A stretch of 64,000 nt of DNA from Chitinophagaceae bacterium. Lineage in GTDB: Bacteria; Bacteroidota; Bacteroidia; Chitinophagales; Chitinophagaceae. The notes beneath the pieces were generated by a model. The model did no database searches and had not been told where the DNA came from. It was given only the letters and a program-made list of their open reading frames with translations. Made by a program: the position numbers and the translations under genes. How positions within the stretch are numbered: the stretch's first letter is position 1; the number at the start of each line of letters is the position of its first letter. This document shows, one piece after another, positions 43,888 through 52,893 of this stretch. The stretch is taken from the NCBI GenBank assembly GCA_026415715.1, contig JAOAGO010000006.1, positions 28,789-92,788 on the forward strand, written 5' to 3'.

Positions 43888-44937
43888 ATGAAAAGAATTT
43901 TTCTCTTTACGTTACTGATTCATTTTAACAAAACCTTTTGTCAGTCGTTGCAAACCCCGAAACTGCAGGAGAAATTTGTTTTGGTTGTGCATGGCGGTGC
44001 AGGCACCTTGCTCAAATCGCAGATGACGCCGGAAAAAGAAAAAGCATATACCGACGCACTGGATGAAGCGCTGATGGCAGGTTATGAAATTCTGAAAGCC
44101 GGAGGAACGGCGCTAGATGCCGTAGAAGCCTGTGTGAAAATTCTGGAAGACAATCCGCTGTTTAATGCCGGAAAAGGCGCCGTGTTCACCAACGACGGCA
44201 GAAATGAACTGGATGCTTCCATTATGGACGGCAAAAGCCGGAAGGCCGGTTCAGTAGCCGGTGTATCCCGCATCAAAAATCCTGTTACGGCAGCCCGTGC
44301 CGTGATGGAAAAAAGCCGACATGTTATGCTCATTGGCGGGGGCGCAGAATCTTTTGCCCGCCTGCAGGGACTGGAAATGGTTGACCCCTCTTATTTTTAC
44401 ACCGAAAGCCGGTGGAAGAGCCTTCAGAAAATTAAGGCGCAGGACTCAGCCGCTCTTCAACTGGATCACAGCGATACTTCCGGTAAATCATCTGTTCAAG
44501 TATCAAATATTGAAAATGAAAAACACGGAACCGTGGGCGCAGTCGCATTAGACCGGCATGGAAATCTGGCCGCGGCCACAAGTACGGGCGGCATGACAAA
44601 TAAACGATTCGGAAGAGTTGGCGATTCGCCAGTTATCGGCGCCGGTACTTATGCCGACAACAATACCGCTGCAATCAGTTGCACGGGCTGGGGCGAATAC
44701 TTTATTCGACTTGTGTTGGCCAAAACCGTGTGCGACATGATGGAATATGGCAAAATGAGCCTGAAAAAAGCGGCCGACATCATGATTAAGCAAAAACTTC
44801 CGGCGCTGGGAGGCGACGGCGGATTGATTGCCGTGGACAAACACGGTAATATCGCCATGCCTTTTTGTACCGAAGGCATGTACCGCGGGTACATTTTACA
44901 TACCGGAAAAAAAGTAATTAAAATCTATAAAGACTGA
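43888..44937 (+). CDS. Isoaspartyl peptidase / plant-type L-asparaginase, predicted secreted
   Basis: This 349-residue Ntn-hydrolase has a short signal-like N-terminus (MKRIFLFTLLIHFNKTFCQ). It shows VVHGGAGT at the start of the domain, NPLFNAGKGAVFTNDGRNEL, an autocleavage site before catalytic Thr215 in KHGTVGAVALDRHGNLAAAT, and SPVIGAGTYADN with GWGEYFIRLV. It cleaves isoaspartyl dipeptides and asparagine after self-processing into alpha and beta subunits. It is placed near gamma-glutamyltransferase and ligase genes but is not in their operon. Confidence 0.94.
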   Translation: MKRIFLFTLLIHFNKTFCQSLQTPKLQEKFVLVVHGGAGTLLKSQMTPEKEKAYTDALDEALMAGYEILKAGGTALDAVEACVKILEDNPLFNAGKGAVFTNDGRNELDASIMDGKSRKAGSVAGVSRIKNPVTAARAVMEKSRHVMLIGGGAESFARLQGLEMVDPSYFYTESRWKSLQKIKAQDSAALQLDHSDTSGKSSVQVSNIENEKHGTVGAVALDRHGNLAAATSTGGMTNKRFGRVGDSPVIGAGTYADNNTAAISCTGWGEYFIRLVLAKTVCDMMEYGKMSLKKAADIMIKQKLPALGGDGGLIAVDKHGNIAMPFCTEGMYRGYILHTGKKVIKIYKD

Positions 44938-44974
44938 ACTTTTTTCCGGAATCAGATGCGAAAAGCTTTTACTT

Positions 44975-45337
44975 TTATTTCTTTTTTACAAGATAAAGCA
45001 CCTGACCGATACCGTCTTTCATGGTTACTACCATGGTATCGCCTTTAAAGCGGTAGTTATAAATAAATTTCAATGTAGAGTCCGTTCCATCCGCATGAAA
45101 CGAAAAAGTGCTGTCGGTGATTTCGGTAGTACCCGGATTTTTCAGCAGGGCGTTTGACAAGGTTAATCTTCCTTTTTCCGAAAAATCATACACCGTACCA
45201 ATATTCATACTTTCCATCCCCCCTTCTGCCCGCACCACTTCCCATGCTCCGGATATCTTTTGGTTTGAGGTGGCTTTTTGTTTTTGCGACTGGCAAGCTA
45301 AGGCCAGACTACAGAAAAGCAATAGAATGTATTTCAT
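44975..45337 (-). CDS. Small hypothetical lipoprotein
   Basis: The ORF in the track is over-extended. The ATG at 45337 begins a lipoprotein signal (MKYILLLFCSLALACQSQKQ), giving 120 residues. The mature part is a small beta-rich domain (KISGAWEVVRAEGGMESMN; TLSNALLKNPGTTEITDSTF; YNYRFKGDTMVVTMKDG) resembling lipocalin-like family members of this phylum. The function is unknown. It is convergent with the isoaspartyl peptidase gene. Confidence 0.72.
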   Translation of the reverse strand: MKYILLLFCSLALACQSQKQKATSNQKISGAWEVVRAEGGMESMNIGTVYDFSEKGRLTLSNALLKNPGTTEITDSTFSFHADGTDSTLKFIYNYRFKGDTMVVTMKDGIGQVLYLVKKK

Positions 45338-45690
45338 AAAATCAGTTTTGACTAAGGTAAATATTTTCATTAAGTGCAAAAAACATTCCGCACAGATTGA
45401 ATAATTTCTTTTCTGTTTAAAAATGATAAAACTCATTTTATGAAAAAAAATGAAATTACATTTTCAGCAGATTAAAGAAATTTCAGATAAAAAATAATCC
45501 GGTCAGTTCCTGAATCCCTTCTAATTTATGATTTTGTATCAAGATTCGTTCAATTATTTCCGCTTTATTAAATTCTGAGATTCAAATAAATAAAATTAAA
45601 TATAATTCATGTCTTAACTAATGAACACAAAACCGCATTTTACAGTGCATATTGCTTTAAAAAATACTTTTGCAATAATACCATTCCGCT

Positions 45691-47370
45691 ATGTTTTTGC
45701 TAAAAATTCTCTCAACTCCCTGTTTCCGGAATTTAATTATCATCATTTCCGGCTTATTGCTATGCTTTTCATGCAGGCTAAAAAACAGAAAAAAAACAGC
45801 CGACCTGCTGGTGTATAACGCCACAATATATACTATGGATACGGCATTTTCCACCTGCAATGCCATGTTGATTGATGAGGGAAAGATTCTGGCAACAGGA
45901 AATGCCGACTCGTTGCTGAAAGAATACGACTGTAAAGAGAAACTGGATGCCGGCGGCCGGTTCATCTATCCGGGTTTTATTGATGCCCATGCGCATTTTG
46001 TAGGCTATGCAAACAGTTTACTTACCGTAAACCTTACCGGAACGCAAAGCTGGGAAGAGGTGTTGCAACGTACGCAGGACTATGCCCGGCAGCATCCAAA
46101 CGGATGGATTACCGGCCGCGGATGGGATCAGAATGATTGGCGCACCAAACAATTTCCCGATAACAAAAAGCTGAACGAATTATTTCCCGACAGGCCCGTG
46201 CTGCTGACCCGGGTTGACGGACATGCGGCCATCGCCAATCGTAAGGCATTGGAACTGGCCGGATTGAAGCCCGGCGATAAAACGGAAGGCGGAGAAATTG
46301 AAACATCCGGCGGACAACTGACCGGCATTCTGATTGATAACGCAATAAGTCTTGTCCGTTCCAAAATTCCCCCGCCCGATGAGTCAACCCTGCTGGAAGC
46401 ATTGCGCAGAGCAGAGCAAAACTGTTTTGCCGAAGGGCTGACTACCATAGATGATTGCGGACTGCATTATACTCAAGTGGAACGATTGAAAAACTGGCAG
46501 GATAACGGAAAGCTGAAAATCAGACTCTATGTTATGCTCAGCGATGATTCGTCAAATTTTGCCTATGCCCAAAAAAAAGGAATCATGAAAACGGAAAGAA
46601 TGCATGTACGCAGCTTTAAAATATATAGTGACGGAGCACTGGGTTCACGCGGCGCCTGCCTGCTGCAACCTTATCATGACAAACCGGGCCATTACGGGTT
46701 TTTGCTGAGCCCTGCTTCTCATTTTGACTCTGTAGCACGGATACTTTATGAAAAAGGTTGGCAAATGTGCACACATGCCATCGGCGACAGCGGTAACCGG
46801 ACTATTCTGAATATTTACGGCAAATATCTTCGGGAAAAAAATGACCGGCGCTGGCGCATTGAACATGCACAGGTAGTGCATCCGGACGATTTTCATTTAT
46901 TTGGACGATTCTCCATTATTCCATCCGTTCAGCCCACCCATGCCACTTCGGATATGTACTGGGCCGGTCAGCGTCTGGGAAAAAAAAGAGAAAAATTTGC
47001 GTATGCTTATCACGATTTACTGAAACAAAACGGTTGGTTGCCCTTAGGAACTGATTTTCCCGTAGAAGATATTTCACCTTTAAAAACATTTTATTCTGCC
47101 GTATTTCGTATGGACGCAAAAGGATATCCTGCCGGCGGATATCAAACAGAAAATGCACTTAGCCGAAAAGAAGCGTTGTACGGTATGACGCTTTGGGCAG
47201 CCCGCGCCAATTTTGAAGAATTGGAAAAAGGCAGCCTGGAAAAAGGGAAATGGGCCGATTTTGTTATTCTTGACAAAGACCTCATGCATGCTCCGCAAAA
47301 CGAAATATGGCAGACAAAAGTTTGGATGACCTTTCTGGGAGGTGAAAAAGTGTATTCCGCGAAACAATAA
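45691..47370 (+). CDS. Amidohydrolase-3 family (YtcJ-like) lipoprotein
   Basis: This 559-residue protein has a lipobox (IIIISGLLLCFSCRLKN). It shows the composite beta sandwich start LLVYNATIYTMDTAFSTCNA, then GRFIYPGFIDAHAHFVGY (metal HxH), WITGRGWDQNDW, the KIYSDGALGSRGACLLQPY segment, CTHAIGDSGNRTILN and a late LPLGTDFPVEDISP. This is the YtcJ-type amidohydrolase 3 branch, whose substrates are mostly unknown amides. Its stop is only three bases from that of the convergent GH130-like gene. Confidence 0.9.
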   Translation: MFLLKILSTPCFRNLIIIISGLLLCFSCRLKNRKKTADLLVYNATIYTMDTAFSTCNAMLIDEGKILATGNADSLLKEYDCKEKLDAGGRFIYPGFIDAHAHFVGYANSLLTVNLTGTQSWEEVLQRTQDYARQHPNGWITGRGWDQNDWRTKQFPDNKKLNELFPDRPVLLTRVDGHAAIANRKALELAGLKPGDKTEGGEIETSGGQLTGILIDNAISLVRSKIPPPDESTLLEALRRAEQNCFAEGLTTIDDCGLHYTQVERLKNWQDNGKLKIRLYVMLSDDSSNFAYAQKKGIMKTERMHVRSFKIYSDGALGSRGACLLQPYHDKPGHYGFLLSPASHFDSVARILYEKGWQMCTHAIGDSGNRTILNIYGKYLREKNDRRWRIEHAQVVHPDDFHLFGRFSIIPSVQPTHATSDMYWAGQRLGKKREKFAYAYHDLLKQNGWLPLGTDFPVEDISPLKTFYSAVFRMDAKGYPAGGYQTENALSRKEALYGMTLWAARANFEELEKGSLEKGKWADFVILDKDLMHAPQNEIWQTKVWMTFLGGEKVYSAKQ

Positions 47371-47373
47371 CTC

Positions 47374-48561
47374 TTACCAGATAATTCTGGCCATGGCCAC
47401 CCTGCTGTCGGCAGTGCCGTAATAAATGAACCATTGGTTTCTGAAAAAAGACATGCCCTCCACAAAACAAACATTGTTTACCTCCCCTTTCAGTTCATAG
47501 GGCTTTTCCGGTTTGATGAAATATTCATCTTTCCGGCGTTTGAGTTTGTAAGGTGCATCGCTGTAAAATAATGCCTGACCGGCAGCATAGGTGTAATAAG
47601 GTAATGTTGAATCGTTGGCATTTTTGGCGTTGCTGGCATTATATAAAAGAAAAATTCCCTGTGATGTGTTTAAAGCAAACGGGCCCGGCTCTACCAGCCG
47701 GCTGTCAAAATATCCCGGCCGGGGCCATAACACTTCTACCAAAGCGCCATTCTCCTCATTCTCCGAAGGAGTCCAATGAATCAGATCATCGGAATAAGCC
47801 ATAAAAATTTTGGTGTCGCCGAAATACATCCAGTATTTACCGGCCACCTTCGTTGCTTTAATCCGGTTGTCGGAAAATTCGCACACAATAGCCCCGGATT
47901 TTGACCAGTAATTTTTATACTTCGGCTCACGAAGCACCAGTCCTTTTTTTTCCCATTCATATAAATTCCGGGAAGTGGCAAGACTTAATCGGGCTGTTTT
48001 ACCGTCGTAGGCTGTATAGGTCATAACAAACAAACCGTCATCACGCTTCACTATCCGGGGATCTTCCACTCCGTCAAAAAGACAAAACTGGCAATTGGTA
48101 TTTTGGGGAATTGAAAATTTTTTCTGATTCCATTCATAAACCTGCATCGAATCCTTATCAGGATAAAAAACAGGACTTTTGTGAACAGAAAAATGAATTC
48201 CATCTACGCTGTAAGCGAGCCCGATGCGTGAGGTGCCGCTGCTGTCTTGCGCACGAAACAGCAAAAACAATGTATCGTTGTGTACCACAGAAGCCGGATT
48301 TAACACGTTTCTGGACATCCATCGAATGGGTTTGCCGGTTATTTTATCTCTCCATATTAAGGAACTGTCAGGAACAAGAATAGGATTTACACTGTCGGCT
48401 TTTTCAATGGCCGAAATATGCCATTGATGTTCGGGAAAAGACGGCCCTTTTGTTTTATCTGAATTACAGGATATCAGCAACAAGGAAAAGATTATGATTG
48501 AACTTGAAAAAATAAAAAATGCGCTACACCTCATAGTAATTTTTTTTGAAATCAGACTCAT
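47374..48561 (-). CDS. GH130-like glycosidase/phosphorylase, predicted lipoprotein
   Basis: This protein has 395 residues (or 386 from the internal ATG at 48534). A type II signal (SIIIFSLLLISCNSDKTK) precedes a five-bladed beta-propeller. Family marks include SRNVLNPASVVHNDTLFLLF, FDGVEDPRIVKRDDGLFVMT and a final FIYYGTADSRVAMARI, as in GH130 beta-mannoside phosphorylases and mannosidases. Substrate specificity cannot be told. It lies about 1.2 kb from the SusC/SusD operon but on the opposite strand, so a shared polysaccharide role is only a possibility. Confidence 0.82.
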   Translation of the reverse strand: MSLISKKITMRCSAFFIFSSSIIIFSLLLISCNSDKTKGPSFPEHQWHISAIEKADSVNPILVPDSSLIWRDKITGKPIRWMSRNVLNPASVVHNDTLFLLFRAQDSSGTSRIGLAYSVDGIHFSVHKSPVFYPDKDSMQVYEWNQKKFSIPQNTNCQFCLFDGVEDPRIVKRDDGLFVMTYTAYDGKTARLSLATSRNLYEWEKKGLVLREPKYKNYWSKSGAIVCEFSDNRIKATKVAGKYWMYFGDTKIFMAYSDDLIHWTPSENEENGALVEVLWPRPGYFDSRLVEPGPFALNTSQGIFLLYNASNAKNANDSTLPYYTYAAGQALFYSDAPYKLKRRKDEYFIKPEKPYELKGEVNNVCFVEGMSFFRNQWFIYYGTADSRVAMARIIW

Positions 48562-48682
48562 GTTAGGTTTACGATAGAAACTTTTTGGCTAGAGTGAATG
48601 TTATTCTTTTGATAAAAAAACAAAAATTTTAATTTATTTCCAATCTGTGAATTTTTTTAAAATGACGAAACATAAAAACATT

Positions 48683-48694
48683 TATGTTTGCCCC
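48683..48694 (+). promoter_or_regulatory. TAnnTTTG box three bases before the amidotransferase ATG
   Basis: TATGTTTGC (48683-48691) matches the Bacteroidota -7 consensus, with only three bases before the ATG at 48695. Transcription would begin at the start codon, which argues for MNGFESRK as the true N-terminus rather than the upstream in-frame codons used in the track. Confidence 0.55.
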
Positions 48695-49537
48695 ATGAAT
48701 GGTTTTGAAAGTCGCAAATTGCGGATAGCTGTTTTAGATCTCTACCAGGGCGAACCGAATGAAGGCATGCGGGGTATTCGCACATTGCTGCATGACTGGT
48801 CGTCTCAAAAGGGAATTGAACTGTATGCCGAAGAATTTGATGTTCGCTTAAAAAACGAATTACCGGATCTATCATTCGATATCTATATCTCCAGTGGCGG
48901 GCCGGGCAGCCCGCTGAGTACACGTTATGACGACTGGGACATAGCCTGGTGCCGGTGGTTGAATGAAGTGGAGCGCTGGAACGCCAACCCTTCAAATTAT
49001 CAGAAAAAACATGTGTTTTTCATTTGCCATTCATTTCAATTGGCTTGCCGATATTTTGATGCCGGTATAGTATGCAAACGCAAATCCACTGCTTTCGGCA
49101 TCTTTCCCGTTCATATGCTGGAAGATGCTTTTGATGACCCTGTTCTTGCCGGTTTGTCTGATCCCTTTTATGCTGTGGACAGCCGTGACTTTCAGGTTAT
49201 TCAACCTAACCATGCACGTCTTCGTCAAATGGGTGGCAAAGTTTTATGCATTGAAAAAATCCGGCCGCATGTGCCCCTGGAAAGAGCCGTTATGGCCATC
49301 CGTTTTAACGACTACATGATTGGAACACAATTTCATCCGGAAGCCGATGTGGAAGGTATGCGAAGGTATCTCGTTACCGAAGAAAAAAGAAAAACCGTAA
49401 TAGAAAATCACGGCATCGAAAAACTGCAAAACATGCTTGACCATCTGGAAGACCCTGACAAAATCATGTGGACCTATTCGCATGTCATTCCAAACTTTCT
49501 CAACTCTGCCATACAGATAGAGGAAATGGTATCTTAA
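48695..49537 (+). CDS. Class I (type 1) glutamine amidotransferase-like protein
   Basis: With the start at 48695 the protein has 280 residues. It shows ISSGGPGSPLSTRYDDW, the nucleophile Cys111 in VFFICHSFQLACRYF, and the His-Glu pair in GTQFHPEAD (His214, Glu216), which are the catalytic triad elements of class I GATases. The C-terminal helices (VIENHGIEKLQNMLDHLEDP) are less typical. It is not next to a classical synthase partner (CarB, GuaA, TrpE), so it may supply ammonia to, or hydrolyse, a gamma-glutamyl compound. In my recollection, similar proteins occur beside GCS2/ATP-grasp ligases in this phylum; here they are 15 kb apart. Confidence 0.84.
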   Translation: MNGFESRKLRIAVLDLYQGEPNEGMRGIRTLLHDWSSQKGIELYAEEFDVRLKNELPDLSFDIYISSGGPGSPLSTRYDDWDIAWCRWLNEVERWNANPSNYQKKHVFFICHSFQLACRYFDAGIVCKRKSTAFGIFPVHMLEDAFDDPVLAGLSDPFYAVDSRDFQVIQPNHARLRQMGGKVLCIEKIRPHVPLERAVMAIRFNDYMIGTQFHPEADVEGMRRYLVTEEKRKTVIENHGIEKLQNMLDHLEDPDKIMWTYSHVIPNFLNSAIQIEEMVS

Positions 49538-49768
49538 TGCGTTGCGTGTTTTTGAGGAGATTCTCATTTTAAAAAAATTTACCTCCTTGTCTGTCCGCAA
49601 AAAAACGCAAATACTGATTTTCCCAATCTAAAAAACTCTTATTTCGTTTCAATTTATAAAAAACAGGAAAATTTTTCTTCTCAGATATTTTCCGGATAAT
49701 TTAACTTAGCAAAATATGCTATTTTCCGGTAGCATTTTAATTAATCAACTCAAAACCGACTTTGGCTT

Positions 49769-52700
49769 ATGGGAGTTTCAAGATTTTCTTTGATGCTGCT
49801 ATTTTTTTGTTCAGCAGCATTCAATGTACTATTCGGGCAATCCCGAATCATATCCGGCACGGTAACAAACTCCAGAAATGAACCGGTTCCCTTTGCCACC
49901 GTATTACAGAAAGGAACAAAAAACTTCACCTCCACCAACGAAAGCGGACAATTTACGTTGCGCATTACGGGCGGTGATGTTGTTTTGACGATATCGTCAT
50001 CCGGCTATGAAACGGCAGAAATATCCGTTAGTGCTGCTTCGCAGTATGACGTGCAATTGAAAGATGCCGGTAGCCTGAAAGAAGTAGTGGTTACCACGGC
50101 TTTCGGATTAAAACAAAAGAAAAAATCGTTAGGCTATGCTGTACAGGAGATTTCTGCCGCAGAACTGGACAAAGGAAAAGAAAATAATTTCCTGAACGCT
50201 TTACAGGGTAAAATCAGCGGAGTAAACGTAACCCCCACAGGCGGTGCGCCGGGAGCCGGAACGGATATTCTGCTAAGGGGCATATCATCACTCAATCCGG
50301 CGGCAAACAATCAGCCTTTAATTATTATTGACGGACTTCCGGTAAATAACAGCACCATTCCGGCAAATGTAATCCCCAGTTCGGGAAGTAATAATTTTCA
50401 GGCCAGAAGCAACGACCAGTTTGCCTTTGCCAACAGAGGGCTCGACATTAATCCCGATGATATAGAATCTGTGTCTGTACTGAAAGGCGCCGGTGCAACC
50501 GCTTTATACGGGTTGCAGGCTGCCAACGGGGTCATCATTATTACCACCAAAAAAGGAAATGCCGGCAAAATGACCATCACCGTGAACAGTTCGATGAGCA
50601 GCGATTTTGTGACAAAATTTCCCGAAATACAAACCATATATCGCGAAGGCGCCAACGGAAGAGTTCCCGTGAATGCCGACGGAACCTTCGGATTAAAATT
50701 TCAAACATTCGGTCCTCCGCGTACCCCCAACGACCCGGTGTTCAACAATTTTAAAAACGTGTTTACAACCGGACATCGGTACAACAACTCCATCATGCTG
50801 CAGGGCGGAAATCAAAAAGCTACCTATTACAGTTCCTTCTCTTCACTGAATCAGGACGGTATATTAAAATATACCGGATTTGACCGTTATACCTTTAAAA
50901 TGTCCGGAACATACCACGCCACGCCGAAATTGCTCGTAAGTGCTTCCGGTACACTCACATCGTCAAAAACGGTTGCCCCCTCAGCCGGCGATAAAGGCGT
51001 AATGACTGCGTTATCTTATCATACCACGACGGTTGATGTAAGAGATTATATGTATCCCGACGGAAGCATGAAAGTGTATTCGCCTACCATCATAGATAAT
51101 CCTTTGTATGTTGCCCGTTTCAGCCAGCTAGTCAGCCGGCTTTCCCGTTTTCTGGGAAATATGGGTTTTAATTACACTATCATTCCTCGTTTAAAATTTG
51201 ATTTTAAAATCGGCGGCGATTTTTATTCAGACAATCGTACACGCATCGTTCCGGGGCCGCGATATCCCGGGGACCCGACTACTTTGGATATGGCGATTGC
51301 CAACGGCGGCTTTATCGTGGAAGATCGCGTAACGTTTAGAAATGTTATGAACAACTCTATACTCACCTGGCAGGATAAAATGAATGACGACTGGGATTAT
51401 TCCTTAACCGCCGGCAGTAATATTGAAGTAACTTACACAGACAATGTAAACGTTAGGGGCGAACGTTTTGCCTTACCCGGATTTTACGACTTAAGCAATA
51501 CCAGTACTTTGTTCTCTTTCCGAAGCACCAGTCAGCGCCGTTATGCCGGTATTTTTGCCAACGGAAAAATCGGTTTCCGCAATGCGCTGTTTCTGGAACT
51601 GACGGGAAGAAATGACTGGAGCTCTACTTTGCCGGTTGAGAACAATTCATTCTTCTATCCTTCAGCCAGTCTGAGTTATATTTTTACCGATTTGCATAAC
51701 TTGAAAAATAATGTGCTCAGCTACGGTAAACTTCGCTTTTCATACGCCGAAGTTGGAAAAGACGCGCCGATTTACAGCGTGGGAACATATTTTAATTCCG
51801 TAGCCGGATTTCCGTTTCTGAGTAATGCCGGAACCAATATTCCCGGCTTTGTGCTCAGCAGCAACTTCGGCGATCCGCAACTGAAACCCGAAAAACAAAA
51901 ATCCATGGAAATTGGCGCCGAGTTGCGTTTCTGGAAAAATAAAATCGGATTGGATGTTACCTATTATCAAAGTAAGAATGTGGACCAGATCATTCCCGTT
52001 CCTGTATCCTATACCAGCGGATTCAACCGCTTCATTACCAATGCCGGCTCTATTGAAAACCGCGGACTGGAAATGGAGTTGAATGCCACCCCGGTTCAAT
52101 CAAAAAATTTTAAATGGAATTTTATCATTAACTGGTTCCGCAACCGAAGCAAAGTGCTTTCCATTAAAGAAGGAATTTCCGAAATCTTATTTTATGATGA
52201 AGGCCGGATTGTTAACAAACTGGTGGTGGGCGGTTCCGCAGCCGATTTGTACGGCACGGCTTACAGACGTAATGAAAAGGGAGAGCTCTTAATCCGTGCC
52301 GACGGATTTCCCGATTTTACTCCCACGTTTGTAAAAGCCGGTAATGCCTTGCCGGACTGGGTAGGTTCCATAAACAATACGGTGTCATGGAAAGGACTTT
52401 CTTTATCATTTCTGTTGGAATACAAAAGCGGTGGCGACATGTTTGACGTAACCATACGAAACTCCATACGCAACGGTGTTTTGAAAATAACAGAAAACCG
52501 CTACCAACAGATTATTTTCAAAGGGGTGAAAATTTCAGACGGAAAACCGAATGACATTCCGGTCATTCTGGATCACAACTTTTACAGAAATCCCAACTTT
52601 TTCAACAATATTACGGATGTCATTCTTCAGGACGCCAGCTGGCTTCGCCTGCGTAACGTAGTGCTGGATTATGAATTGCCGAAAAAGCTGATTCAAAAAA

Positions 52701-52882
52701 CAAAGGTTATCAAAGGCGCCAATGTTAATGTTACAGCAAGCAATTTTCTGCTGTGGACGCCCTACTCGGGCTATGATCCCGGCAGTACCGCATATTCAGC
52801 CGGCTATAACGTGTACGGATTTACAGGAAGTAATATTCCGAATTTCAGTTCCGTGATTTTTGGTTTGAATTTAACCTTTTAA
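49769..52882 (+). CDS. SusC/RagA-family TonB-linked outer-membrane protein
   Basis: This 1037-residue protein has a signal peptide (SRFSLMLLFFCSAAFNVLFG) and a carboxypeptidase-like domain (ISGTVTNSRNEPVPFATVLQ). The SusC hallmark LKEVVVTTAFGLKQKKKSLG leads into a plug with LLRGISSLNPAANNQPLIII and SVLKGAGATALYGLQAANGV, then the barrel ending in VIFGLNLTF. Together with the SusD-like protein 11 bp downstream it forms an outer-membrane importer for glycans or peptides. It is on the short side for SusC, in line with the SusD-like_2 branch partner. Confidence 0.96.
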   Translation: MGVSRFSLMLLFFCSAAFNVLFGQSRIISGTVTNSRNEPVPFATVLQKGTKNFTSTNESGQFTLRITGGDVVLTISSSGYETAEISVSAASQYDVQLKDAGSLKEVVVTTAFGLKQKKKSLGYAVQEISAAELDKGKENNFLNALQGKISGVNVTPTGGAPGAGTDILLRGISSLNPAANNQPLIIIDGLPVNNSTIPANVIPSSGSNNFQARSNDQFAFANRGLDINPDDIESVSVLKGAGATALYGLQAANGVIIITTKKGNAGKMTITVNSSMSSDFVTKFPEIQTIYREGANGRVPVNADGTFGLKFQTFGPPRTPNDPVFNNFKNVFTTGHRYNNSIMLQGGNQKATYYSSFSSLNQDGILKYTGFDRYTFKMSGTYHATPKLLVSASGTLTSSKTVAPSAGDKGVMTALSYHTTTVDVRDYMYPDGSMKVYSPTIIDNPLYVARFSQLVSRLSRFLGNMGFNYTIIPRLKFDFKIGGDFYSDNRTRIVPGPRYPGDPTTLDMAIANGGFIVEDRVTFRNVMNNSILTWQDKMNDDWDYSLTAGSNIEVTYTDNVNVRGERFALPGFYDLSNTSTLFSFRSTSQRRYAGIFANGKIGFRNALFLELTGRNDWSSTLPVENNSFFYPSASLSYIFTDLHNLKNNVLSYGKLRFSYAEVGKDAPIYSVGTYFNSVAGFPFLSNAGTNIPGFVLSSNFGDPQLKPEKQKSMEIGAELRFWKNKIGLDVTYYQSKNVDQIIPVPVSYTSGFNRFITNAGSIENRGLEMELNATPVQSKNFKWNFIINWFRNRSKVLSIKEGISEILFYDEGRIVNKLVVGGSAADLYGTAYRRNEKGELLIRADGFPDFTPTFVKAGNALPDWVGSINNTVSWKGLSLSFLLEYKSGGDMFDVTIRNSIRNGVLKITENRYQQIIFKGVKISDGKPNDIPVILDHNFYRNPNFFNNITDVILQDASWLRLRNVVLDYELPKKLIQKTKVIKGANVNVTASNFLLWTPYSGYDPGSTAYSAGYNVYGFTGSNIPNFSSVIFGLNLTF

Positions 52883-52893
52883 AGATATTGAAT

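Noticed and set aside
45621-45818. 65-aa plus ORF before the amidohydrolase
   Set aside because: It overlaps the amidohydrolase start in another frame, and the lipoprotein signal of the latter is convincing.
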